Positions 20,477 through 27,613 of a DNA stretch of 64,000 nucleotides are shown in pieces. Positions within the stretch are counted from its first letter, which is position 1. Every line of letters starts with the position of its first letter. A program made the position numbers and the translations under genes. The stretch is from Pseudomonas citri (GTDB taxonomy: Bacteria > Pseudomonadota > Gammaproteobacteria > Pseudomonadales > Pseudomonadaceae), in the NCBI RefSeq assembly GCF_025336485.1, contig NZ_JAODAB010000003.1:1-64000 (forward strand), given 5' to 3'. The notes under the pieces are model-generated. The model worked only from the letters and a program-made list of their open reading frames with translations, had not been told where the DNA came from and did no database searches.

Positions 20477-21339
20477 TTGAATGTCACCCCCCAATATATC
20501 GCCATATGATCGGATACATTTTGCCGCCAACCGAGCCCGGACAGGCTATTGGTGGTGAAGTAGCAAGAGGGATCACCCGTCAGGGAGACACCGGTGATTA
20601 TGAGGTGATCATAAGGACTGGACGGAGCCCCCTTGGTGGTCAGGCTGGTCGGATCATTATCCGGGCAAGCCTGCGGAGCGGTTGTTGGATTCGCGACTGG
20701 GTCAACCCATTTAAAGCCTGTCTGATAGACGTTTTTCTTGTTGGTCACCGCGAGGTTCCAGTCGCCGCCAATGATCACTGGAAAGCCTTTGGGCGGAACC
20801 GTTATTGTTCCGTAGGTCGTCGTGGTGAGGCTCTTGAAAAACGCACCCGCTGCCGTGGCTTCGTCCTGACGTGGTTTCACCGTTTTACCGAAAACAGAAT
20901 GGATATTGGCAAACCATGCATATTTATCTGCCTTACCCGTCACCTTTATTTTTGTGAGTATCGCGTAGGGAGGGCGACTGAACGAAGTGCTTGGCGCGTT
21001 GATATAGGCTACTACTGTTATTTTGCTGGATTTGTAAACATAGCAATAAGCCTCCTTATAAGAACTGGCCCCCTTCATCCCAGAGCAATCTTGCTGAATT
21101 CCGGTACCCAGCCCAGTACAGGGTACGGACGTCTGCATTGTCTCTTGTAAAAACAATATATCCACGGTGGCCATTAGCACTTTTATTTGATCGCACTTGC
21201 TCTTTGTGGTTGCCGTCGTTCCCCATCCAAGATGCAGCGCATTCAAAGAGCCGACCGTCAGATCAGCTGCATGTGCGTTGGCGATCAGAAACAGCGCAAC
21301 AACCCAGGCCGAGAGGGAAACGCTCAACTGCCGAAGCAT
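20473..21339 (-). CDS. Secreted endonuclease/exonuclease/phosphatase (DNase I/CdtB-like)
   Basis: A 288-residue protein with a signal peptide (MLRQLSVSLSAWVVALFLIA, cleavage near residue 24 after AHA). All core motifs of the EEP fold appear in order: LTVGSLNALHLGWG (Asn 33), DILFLQET (Glu 66, metal ligand), FANIHSVFG, VIIGGDWNLA (Asp and Asn of the catalytic centre), YDHLIITG and SDHMAIYW (C-terminal Asp-His pair). Such enzymes hydrolyse phosphodiesters: DNase I, CdtB subunits of cytolethal distending toxin, or phosphoinositide/sphingomyelin phosphatases. Six Cys residues fit an oxidised secreted protein. It lies between a 432-residue unknown protein and its coupled 211-residue partner. Nuclease versus lipid phosphatase cannot be decided by eye. 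Confidence 0.8.
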   Translation of the reverse strand: MLRQLSVSLSAWVVALFLIANAHAADLTVGSLNALHLGWGTTATTKSKCDQIKVLMATVDILFLQETMQTSVPCTGLGTGIQQDCSGMKGASSYKEAYCYVYKSSKITVVAYINAPSTSFSRPPYAILTKIKVTGKADKYAWFANIHSVFGKTVKPRQDEATAAGAFFKSLTTTTYGTITVPPKGFPVIIGGDWNLAVTNKKNVYQTGFKWVDPVANPTTAPQACPDNDPTSLTTKGAPSSPYDHLIITGVSLTGDPSCYFTTNSLSGLGWRQNVSDHMAIYWGVTFK

Positions 21340-21351
21340 AACTCCACCCCT

Positions 21352-22650
21352 TCAGGTGATATTTATAGAGTCGCCCTTGAGAAGTGGCGAGTCATACTGA
21401 TCCCCGGCTTTGCCCAAGTAGACCGGAGGCTGTGCCGAATTACTCGGAAGAAAGATAAAGTTGGCTTGATAATACTTGGTGGTCGCCGCCGCGCTCGGCG
21501 CCCCGGTATTCTGCAGTCGCCGGTTCATTCCAAGATTCAAGTCGGAATTGATATTGTTGCTGTTCCGGTACTGGGCCGATGTCGGGTCTGCATATTCTGC
21601 AACCAGGTTTTTTATCGTGGTCCCCAATGGCACGGACATCGGATTGCCGTTCAGCAGCACGGTAATCTCGGGGACCAGCATCACTCTGCTGGTAAAGCTG
21701 ATGCTTACAATCGGGTTTCCGCTCGCCTGCCTGCCGCAGCCGGTCCCCCCCTTCATAATGTCGGTCGTGGCAGCTTCAAGATCGGCAAATGTGTCGGCCC
21801 CGATCAACCATGAACTGAGCTGCTGCTGCGAGCCGCTATTATCCAGTGAGGCCGAACCGGTGATTATCGTCGGGAGGATCACTCTCAGATGGCGGCGGGT
21901 ATTGCCACCCAGGCACAGATCGAGCGGACCGGCCGCCAATATCGGGCAGGTCGCCGCTGGATTAGTCCCGTATCCCGGGGCGAAGGCGCCAGCAAACGCA
22001 TCCAGCGAGAGAGAAAGATCGGGTCTCTGGACCACACGAAGCCGGCTCATACCGGTGTTGGCGAAGGCGTTGTATCCATAGCCAGGTCCGCCAGGTGGAT
22101 CGCAGTATTGATACCCTGCCCATTCAACTCGCAAGTTCATTCCTGGGGCGAGGTCGACAAGCTGATTGACCGGATCGAAACTGTAGAGGTATGGGAGCAC
22201 CTCATCGATCCTTAGAGGCATGGACAATGCCACACGATTGAGTAGCGTCACAGCTGCGCCCGGCAGAAGTCCGCCACTTGCCGATGCCGCAGAAACTTCA
22301 AGCGCTTCAACTTGCTGGCGAAACTGTTTGAAGGCCGCCAGCATCTGGGCCCTGGTGGTTGGATCCTGGCTATATACCGACGCAGCGGTCACGCTGACCA
22401 AGGCAAGAAACGTCGTACTCGAGTAACTCGATTGAACAAACGAGAGCATGAACACCGAGTTCTGTGAACTGGTGATGCCCGGTGTTGCCGTCGTGGTGTT
22501 CTGTGCACACACCGAGATGACGTAGATTAATAGCGGCTTGGTATAATCTGGCGTTCCCACGGTTATAGGTGGAATCAGGAACGGCCCCTCGGTCCCAGTG
22601 GATGTAGTGGGGGGCAGCGCGTTCGAAAAACTGTAAGAGCTGGTAGCCAT
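21352..22650 (-). CDS. Hypothetical protein (432 aa)
   Basis: A complete frame starting MATSSYSFSNALPP and ending 12 bp before the nuclease gene. No signal peptide. The protein is rich in Ser, Thr, Ala and Pro. A short predicted helix (about residues 95-120, LAAFKQFRQQVEALEV) is flanked by beta-rich regions, with a Cys/Gly/Pro segment (YQYCDPPGGPGYGYNAF) near residue 180. I do not recognise the family. Position in the same-strand run between the aegerolysin-like genes and the nuclease suggests it belongs to the same functional unit. Confidence 0.6.
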   Translation of the reverse strand: MATSSYSFSNALPPTTSTGTEGPFLIPPITVGTPDYTKPLLIYVISVCAQNTTTATPGITSSQNSVFMLSFVQSSYSSTTFLALVSVTAASVYSQDPTTRAQMLAAFKQFRQQVEALEVSAASASGGLLPGAAVTLLNRVALSMPLRIDEVLPYLYSFDPVNQLVDLAPGMNLRVEWAGYQYCDPPGGPGYGYNAFANTGMSRLRVVQRPDLSLSLDAFAGAFAPGYGTNPAATCPILAAGPLDLCLGGNTRRHLRVILPTIITGSASLDNSGSQQQLSSWLIGADTFADLEAATTDIMKGGTGCGRQASGNPIVSISFTSRVMLVPEITVLLNGNPMSVPLGTTIKNLVAEYADPTSAQYRNSNNINSDLNLGMNRRLQNTGAPSAAATTKYYQANFIFLPSNSAQPPVYLGKAGDQYDSPLLKGDSINIT

Positions 22651-22668
22651 TCGCGTACCTTTCCCTGC

Positions 22669-23067
22669 TCAACTGCTGATATTAGTGACGAGGTATTGAG
22701 CGGTTGGGCTCAGTGTCCCGACATTGATGCTGCTACATTGCGCCGTGAGGGTATCGCTGGTGATCGATACGTTTACGGTCAAGGCAGCCCCCTGATCTCG
22801 CTCCCAAGAAACAACCAGCGATCCACCATTGGCGGGCAAGAAGGAAATACTTCCACCAACGGAGGAGAAGGCATTTACTGCCGCATTGAAGTAAGTAAGC
22901 GCTCCTGCTGGCGCGAGAATCGTGTCCGGTAGAGGTATGCCATTCCCCTCCTGAGGAACCCAGCTTCCATACGTCAGCACTCCAACGGTCAGCGTTAAAG
23001 CGGTGTCACTTGAATTTTGTATCGCAACTTGAACGACATAAACGCCGTCCGCTTGCTCAATCGGCAT
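22669..23067 (-). CDS. Small beta-sandwich protein, aegerolysin-like (paralogue of 23136-23546)
   Basis: Start chosen at 23065-23067 (MPIEQADGVYVV) because GGGGAGGATC stands just upstream; 132 residues. It aligns along its whole length with the neighbour at 23136-23546: both share a VxIxNxS start, a TVxxGxLTxGxW block, then a GG...PAxGG block, one Trp in the second half and a C-terminal PTxQxxVxNxS-like strand. Length and pattern resemble aegerolysin-type beta sandwiches (RahU of Pseudomonas aeruginosa is of similar size), which bind membrane lipids. The family assignment is tentative; paralogy with the neighbour is clear. Confidence 0.55.
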   Translation of the reverse strand: MPIEQADGVYVVQVAIQNSSDTALTLTVGVLTYGSWVPQEGNGIPLPDTILAPAGALTYFNAAVNAFSSVGGSISFLPANGGSLVVSWERDQGAALTVNVSITSDTLTAQCSSINVGTLSPTAQYLVTNISS

Positions 23068-23091
23068 GATCCTGATCCTCCCCACAGCGCA

Positions 23092-23123
23092 GAGAGGGCC
23101 GACACTTCAGTGCCGGCCCTCTC
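23092..23123 (-). terminator. Hairpin between the two aegerolysin-like genes
   Basis: GAGAGGGCCG (23092-23101) pairs with CGGCCCTCTC (23114-23123) around a 12-nt loop that can pair further. On the minus-strand transcript it lies after the first small gene and just before the second. No U-run follows, so it may be an attenuator or an RNA-stability element rather than a full terminator, giving higher expression of the upstream gene. Confidence 0.5.
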
Positions 23124-23135
23124 CTTCAGAGACGA

Positions 23136-23546
23136 TCAGAAATCGCCGCTCTTGACTGCTGCTACGATCCTGGCGCTCGTACTTGCATTGGAGATGATCA
23201 CTTGCAGAGTGGGATTATTGGTCTGGGCGTTGATGATCTGATTACTGACAGCCAGATCAGTCGCCGTGTTGCTCACGCTACCGGAGACTGGGGAGCCCGA
23301 CGGCCAGTTCCAGGTTGGATTGATGGTGCCCCCAGCGGCTGGAGTCAGTAAGAGCTGGCCTCCGAGAGCCGTCAGGGTGTTGGGTACACCGTTAACGTAG
23401 GATTGCTGGGTAGTTGCTTCAATCACCGTGCCGGGAACCGGCGCCGACGCCCACTCTCCGCCAGTCAGGAGGCCGTAGTTGACGGTGATGTCAGCGCCGC
23501 TTGCATTGAAGATTTCGATGGTAAGGGAACGTACGAATGTGCTCAT
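23136..23546 (-). CDS. Small beta-sandwich protein, aegerolysin-like
   Basis: A 136-residue protein, first gene of the minus-strand run. MSTFVRSLTIEIFNASG begins directly with a beta strand and there is no signal peptide. The composition (many Asn, Thr, Ser, Gly; Trp at two places including NPTWNWPSG) and the length match aegerolysin-like membrane-lipid-binding proteins, but key family motifs cannot be verified by eye. Aegerolysins often pair with a MACPF protein; none is visible here. The paralogue at 22669-23067 follows after a hairpin. It may be an abundant product because it is promoter-proximal. Confidence 0.55.
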   Translation of the reverse strand: MSTFVRSLTIEIFNASGADITVNYGLLTGGEWASAPVPGTVIEATTQQSYVNGVPNTLTALGGQLLLTPAAGGTINPTWNWPSGSPVSGSVSNTATDLAVSNQIINAQTNNPTLQVIISNASTSARIVAAVKSGDF

Positions 23547-23979
23547 CCTTGGCCTTCCATTGGGTTGTTTAGTAGCAACATGCCATGTGCGAATTTCAGG
23601 CTAGTAAACAGGGGTTTGTTGCGCAAGGTTGATCCGAAGAATTTTTTAGGAGATCCGCACAATTCAGAGATTCGGTAAATCGCTAAAAAATCTAACGCGG
23701 GTTTATTTATTTTCCAGGCTCATATCTCAGATAAAGAGATTGGTTAATACCGTGGTCGCGGAATGCATAGCCCCATAAAACTATTTGAATTGCTTAGAGT
23801 TTTCCAGATACTAACCGGTCGTCACCGGGGCATTGGCAGTGCCGACTATAAGCAATTGGCCCCACAGCGGCAGTTCAGTTGGAAAGGTGCGCGCGGCGTC
23901 AGGTACGCCATCACACAGCCGAACTACATCGTGCAATCGGGGGCGGTCGACTCGGCGATCCCCCTCGACTCCCCTACCG
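23547..23979. other. Intergenic region upstream of minus-strand toxin-like locus
   Basis: 433 bp without a convincing gene. The right half is ordinary GC-rich sequence, possibly remnant. The left half (about 23640-23740) is AT-rich and probably holds the promoter of the leftward locus beginning at 23546, but no consensus -35/-10 pair could be fixed with confidence. Confidence 0.4.
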
Positions 23980-24378
23980 TCAATGAAGCTGCCGTTGCCT
24001 CTGTAGTTCCCGCTTGAGCCAAGCACTTGCCGGTTGTGCGCCTTCTGGACATCGCACCTCATAGGCGCTGCCACTCATGCTGCTTTTGGTGGCAGCAAGA
24101 TCGATGAAGTCTTCTGCACTGCTCACCATGTCCTTATCCTCCAGATAATTCAGCTTCTTCTCCAGATGCTCTCGAGCCTGGACTCCTGGGAATTCCGACC
24201 CGTTACGCACAAACCGGCATTCACTGTGTTCGACAAAGTCCAGCAAGCCCGTTATCTCTTGAGTGGCTTGGGGTGTGGTTTGAGCCTGCGCATTGGTTAC
24301 GATTGCGATAAGGCTAATACCCGTTGCCATCATCCATTGGCTGATCGGTCCAGCCGCCGCGCCTATCCACATTCGCAT
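23980..24378 (-). CDS. DUF5329 family exported protein
   Basis: A 132-residue protein whose core FVEHSECRFVRNGSEF, REHLEKKLNYLEDKDMV and FIDLAATKSSMSGSAYEV matches the DUF5329 family of small proteobacterial exported proteins. A hydrophobic stretch (about residues 16-32, ending NAQA) is the signal peptide; the start at 24378 is preceded by CGAGGATGAATC, a good ribosome-binding site. Two Cys (residues about 55 and 111) may form a disulphide. Function of the family is unknown. Confidence 0.75.
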   Translation of the reverse strand: MRMWIGAAAGPISQWMMATGISLIAIVTNAQAQTTPQATQEITGLLDFVEHSECRFVRNGSEFPGVQAREHLEKKLNYLEDKDMVSSAEDFIDLAATKSSMSGSAYEVRCPEGAQPASAWLKRELQRQRQLH

Positions 24379-24413
24379 GATTCATCCTCGTATTGGCGCT
24401 GATGCGATTTGAC

Positions 24414-24794
24414 TCATTCAGCTCGACAAACATGATCGCATTCTGCTCTGCGATTTCCGCCGCACAGTAGAACACAATGAGTACGAATGAAGGAGGCGGA
24501 CGCCCCTTTGTACGTGACGCCTTCCCAAGTCGAATCGTTGACATCGAATGCCAGACCGAACTGTTGTCCTTCGAGGAAGAGGCAAACCAGGTCACCGCCC
24601 TCTTGCGACATGCCGATGGTCATGATGACCGCAAGACCACCAATCATGGTTTTCGGTAGATAGCCAAGGTGGGCGGAGAGAAAAACGATGATGGCGATGA
24701 CGATGAAGTACGGCAGCGGTATGACACCGATTTCGTAGTTCAAGAACGAGCTGAGGGTTCGGCGCTTGGGCGCAACAAGGGTAGCACTAGACAT
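24414..24794 (-). pseudogene. Truncated 2-hydroxycarboxylate transporter (2HCT/CitS family), N-terminal fragment
   Basis: The first ~60 residues (start MSSATLVAP, with a GAGGA ribosome-binding site) contain FLNYEIGVIPLPYFIVIA and a second hydrophobic segment LPKTMIGGLAVIMTIGMS. This is the signature N-terminus of 2HCT transporters for citrate or malate, which normally exceed 400 residues with about eleven membrane segments. After roughly residue 63 the sequence no longer looks like a membrane protein and the frame ends at 126 residues. The gene is therefore a 5' fragment joined to foreign sequence, consistent with deletion next to the IS66 fragment on the other side. Confidence 0.6.
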
Positions 24795-24841
24795 GCTGAC
24801 GTCCTCTATTTGTTTTTGTACGAGGATTGGCCCCGTTCACG

Positions 24842-24937
24842 GTTTTCGGGGATCTGGCCCAGGTGATGATCGCGAAATACGCCGATCATTTACCGCTGTA
24901 TCGCCAAGAGAAAATCTTCGGGCGTGCCGGCCTTTAA
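24842..24937 (+). pseudogene. IS66-family transposase (TnpC) fragment
   Basis: One frame reads LAQVMIAKYADHLPLYRQEK followed by IFGRAGL and then a TAA stop. This is a highly characteristic segment of the IS66 transposase. Nothing of the remaining ~480 residues is present, so it is a relic. It marks the junction between the toxin-like region on the left and the biosynthetic cluster on the right. Confidence 0.65.
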
Positions 24938-25095
24938 TGGGCATGATGCGTATGGACATTCCCCCATTAATCAACATGGAATAGCCAAACATTCCCCCAT
25001 GAGTCCAGGGCTGATTCCCACTGCAATCTCAAGCAAATCCCACTGCCCGCCAAAGATATGATCACGCTTACGACGTTTAAAGGGTTGATCATTTC
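24938..25095 (+). promoter_or_regulatory. Leader region of the biosynthetic operon
   Basis: Between the transposase relic and the first carrier-protein gene there is a direct repeat ACATTCCCCCAT (about 24957-24968 and 24989-25000) and two copies of the palindrome TGATCA (25059-25064 and 25086-25091) flanking the ribosome-binding site AAAGGG. These could be operator-like. No sigma-54 or clear sigma-70 promoter was identified. Confidence 0.3.
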
Positions 25096-25401
25096 ATGAG
25101 CGTTCCATCAGAAACGACACGGGCATTCATACTTTCCTCGCTGCAAAACATCGGAGTCGCTCAGGACAAGCTCCAAGCCATAAGTCTCGGTGCGGAAATC
25201 TACGGTCCGCAGGGGTTATTGGACTCCATACATCTAGTCGGTCTTATTTCAGCGATTGGTGAATGGGTCGATAACTGCGAAGGCAATGCCGAGAGCTTCT
25301 TCGATATTCTCGATGATGATCTGTTTGATAACTTTAAAGATATCAATCGAATCGAGTCGCTATTGAATGGAAAATTCGGCCATGTCAGCTTTAGCTCCTG
25401 A
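25096..25401 (+). CDS. Acyl/aminoacyl carrier protein 1
   Basis: A 101-residue carrier protein. The phosphopantetheine attachment Ser lies in LLDSIHLVGLI (about residue 44), followed by the long acidic helix typical of carrier proteins; an acidic C-terminal segment (DDDLFDNFKDINRIESLL) follows. It is the first gene of the operon and overlaps the decarboxylase gene, which suggests the two work together. The parallel is butirosin biosynthesis, where BtrK decarboxylates glutamyl-BtrI carrier protein (established for that pathway; inferred here). The holo form would be made by the phosphopantetheinyl transferase encoded at 43486-44184. Confidence 0.8.
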   Translation: MSVPSETTRAFILSSLQNIGVAQDKLQAISLGAEIYGPQGLLDSIHLVGLISAIGEWVDNCEGNAESFFDILDDDLFDNFKDINRIESLLNGKFGHVSFSS

Positions 25402-26692
25402 TAGTCAATACATCCACACCGACAAGATCGAAGGCGTGCCCTATCAGCTTCTGGCGGATAAGGTGCCCACGCCTTTCTATGCGTACAGCGCCACGCAGAT
25501 AAAAACGGACTTTGCCGAGCTTAAACGCACCCTTCCCCAAGGTATCGATTATTTCTATTCCCTCAAGGCCAACCCGAATAAAACGTTGGTTGCTCTACTG
25601 CATCAGGCCGGGACGGGTTGCGAAGTCTGTTCCCTGGTGGAACTGGAGATTGCATTGCGCCAGGGTGTGGCCCCCGGCGATATTATTTTCGTCGGGCCGG
25701 GCAAGCACATCAATGAATTAACGCAATGCTGCCTCGCCGGCATTAAAGCGGTTGTGGTCGAGTCCATCGAAGAAATGCATTTGCTCAATGATATTGCCGC
25801 TGGCCTGGGCGTGGTCCAGAACATTGCACTGCGTATCAACCCCGACTTCACCGGCGAAAAAGCCAAGTTGGTCATGAGCGGCAAGCCCCGGCAATTTGGT
25901 ATTGACGAACAACTGCTGCCGCAGGCATTTGCTGTTCTCGGGCAGCTTGTGCAACTGCGCCTGGCAGGGATTCATATTTATCTTGGCACCCGTATTCTTG
26001 ATTGGCAGGCCCTGGCTAACAACACGCAAAACATCCTGGCTCTGGCCGCCACGCTTCAGCAGGACTATGAAATAAACCTCGACTTCGTGGACGTCGGCGG
26101 TGGCTTTGGCGTGCGTTATTTTGACAAAGAAAAAGCACTCGACCTGGCCGCCCTGGGCGAGGCACTCCTCCCTGTGGTGGACGACTACCGTCAGCGGTTT
26201 CCGCGCTGCAAGATCGTTATCGAGCTGGGCCGCTTCCTGATTGCGCGAGCAGGCATCTTTGTCACACGGGTCAACTACCTCAAGCCTTCCCGTGATGAGT
26301 GGTTTGCCGTGTGTGACGGCGGTGCCAACTGCCACGGCAGCGCGGCTGGCATCAATTCCTTGATCCGCCGGAACTTTCCGATGGCGCGTCTTGGCCCGTC
26401 CCGGCGCAACGATGATCAGCATCGCTATCAAGTGACCGGTCCCCTGTGCACACCCACTGATTTATTGGGCGAAAACGTCATGCTGGCCGAGCTGCGTTCG
26501 GGGGATCTGATCGGTATCGGGCATTCCGGTGCCTATGGCGCCAGCGCATCACCCGTGAGCTTTTTAAGTTTCGGGCATCCGGCAGAAGTACTTGTCGAAA
26601 ATGACCAGGCTTTTCTGATCCGCACGGCGGACAGCGTAGACACCCTGCTGGCTCCCCAGGTGTACCAATGTTTATCCCTGGCGCACGGTTGA
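25382..26692 (+). CDS. PLP-dependent decarboxylase, BtrK/LysA-like (fold type III)
   Basis: A 436-residue group IV decarboxylase. The PLP Lys is in YFYSLKANPNK (about residue 62). FVDVGGGFGVRYF is the Gly-rich phosphate loop and IVIELGRFLIA the next PLP-contact motif. GPLCTPTDLLG carries the Cys of the second subunit's active site, and HSGAYGASASP the final conserved Tyr motif. This architecture fits diaminopimelate decarboxylase, BtrK and the decarboxylases of exosortase-linked clusters. Overlap with a carrier-protein gene favours a carrier-bound amino acid as substrate, for instance glutamyl-ACP to gamma-aminobutyryl-ACP as for BtrK; substrate is inference. An in-frame ATG at 25367 is an alternative start. 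Confidence 0.85.
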   Translation: MSALAPDSQYIHTDKIEGVPYQLLADKVPTPFYAYSATQIKTDFAELKRTLPQGIDYFYSLKANPNKTLVALLHQAGTGCEVCSLVELEIALRQGVAPGDIIFVGPGKHINELTQCCLAGIKAVVVESIEEMHLLNDIAAGLGVVQNIALRINPDFTGEKAKLVMSGKPRQFGIDEQLLPQAFAVLGQLVQLRLAGIHIYLGTRILDWQALANNTQNILALAATLQQDYEINLDFVDVGGGFGVRYFDKEKALDLAALGEALLPVVDDYRQRFPRCKIVIELGRFLIARAGIFVTRVNYLKPSRDEWFAVCDGGANCHGSAAGINSLIRRNFPMARLGPSRRNDDQHRYQVTGPLCTPTDLLGENVMLAELRSGDLIGIGHSGAYGASASPVSFLSFGHPAEVLVENDQAFLIRTADSVDTLLAPQVYQCLSLAHG

Positions 26693-26702
26693 AGGAATCG
26701 CT

Positions 26703-27611
26703 ATGTCTCTGGAATTCGCGACTTCTCATATCCTGTGGCGCCAGTTTGAAAGAGAAAACGATGTACCTGCCGTAGACGATGGGCAATTGAACCTAGTGAA
26801 AGACTTCGTCAACGCTTTTTTTCGCTCACATGGCCACTCGGGTCAGGCCCAGAACGCTCATGCCCTGCGCTGGTACGCCGCGCAAGGCGTGACGTTCAGG
26901 ACAATGCTCAAGCAACTGGTCGGGGAGTTGGACAACCAAGCTGTGCTCGATGACCTGGATCTGGTGGTGCTGACCCACTGGACACCGGACGTAGAGGTCG
27001 GCTGCTCGGTGACCAATGCCATTATTCATGAGACGGGCGCCCACGACGCCGTCGGTATGGCCATCAGCGATCATGGCCTGAGCAGTACGTTCCTGGCCCT
27101 GCAAGTCATCGAGGATTACCTCGGCGATATGAACCATGGCGGCCAGGGGAAAAAGGCTCTGCTGCTGATCGCTGACCAGGATGCCATCCTGTATGACAGC
27201 CCTGCCCTGGCCCGTTTAAATCCTGTACCCAGTGCCTGCGTCGTGATGTTGCGCAGCCTGCCAGGCGAACGTGCCGACGGCCAGCCCGCAAGCATTGTGT
27301 TCAAGCATTATCAAAAAGTCGCTTTTCCTGGTACGCACCCAGCGCCGGATACCCTGCTCGTCACATTGGATATGTTCACGTCCGAGGAAAATCTTCTACC
27401 CCTGCTGATCCTGACCACGCCGTGTTTTGCCGAGCAGTTGCGCCAGAATGCGCAGTGGGCAACTCACCGCATCGAGAGCTGGGATGAGACGCTGCTCTCT
27501 TCGGCCCCCTGGGTCCGCATAAAAGAACTTGCGACGAGCAGCCAGCGCATTTTATGGCTGTTGCCGGAGGGCAAACATCTCGTCTGCGCAGGCTTCGTGG
27601 CGGAGGTTTGA
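26703..27611 (+). CDS. KAS-III-like protein lacking catalytic Cys (PqsB-like subunit)
   Basis: A 302-residue thiolase-fold protein. LDLVVLTHWTPDVEVGCSVT and HDAVGMAISDHGLSS align with the N-terminal half of the KAS-III-like proteins in this cluster, but the nucleophilic Cys of the GHCATS-type motif is replaced (SDHGLSS), so it cannot form an acyl-enzyme there. It is followed after two bases by the Cys-containing 27614-28591. This mirrors PqsB/PqsC of alkylquinolone biosynthesis, a heterodimeric FabH-like condensing enzyme in which only PqsC is acylated (established for Pseudomonas aeruginosa). Role as a structural or substrate-shaping subunit is inferred. Confidence 0.7.
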   Translation: MSLEFATSHILWRQFERENDVPAVDDGQLNLVKDFVNAFFRSHGHSGQAQNAHALRWYAAQGVTFRTMLKQLVGELDNQAVLDDLDLVVLTHWTPDVEVGCSVTNAIIHETGAHDAVGMAISDHGLSSTFLALQVIEDYLGDMNHGGQGKKALLLIADQDAILYDSPALARLNPVPSACVVMLRSLPGERADGQPASIVFKHYQKVAFPGTHPAPDTLLVTLDMFTSEENLLPLLILTTPCFAEQLRQNAQWATHRIESWDETLLSSAPWVRIKELATSSQRILWLLPEGKHLVCAGFVAEV

Positions 27612-27613
27612 GC

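Noticed and set aside
1741..23546. Possible phage-tail or tailocin operon or TC insecticidal toxin
   Set aside because: No tail sheath, baseplate, holin, lysin or TcB/TcC Rhs-type sequences were recognised.
24938..25010. Direct repeat ACATTCCCCCAT as a CRISPR-like or iteron structure
   Set aside because: Only two copies, no regular spacing or associated genes; more likely IS debris.
25718..26431. A 237-codon frame antisense to the decarboxylase, and similar antisense frames at 29005-29643 and 32577-33314
   Set aside because: The sense-strand genes have complete family motifs; the antisense translations do not resemble proteins.
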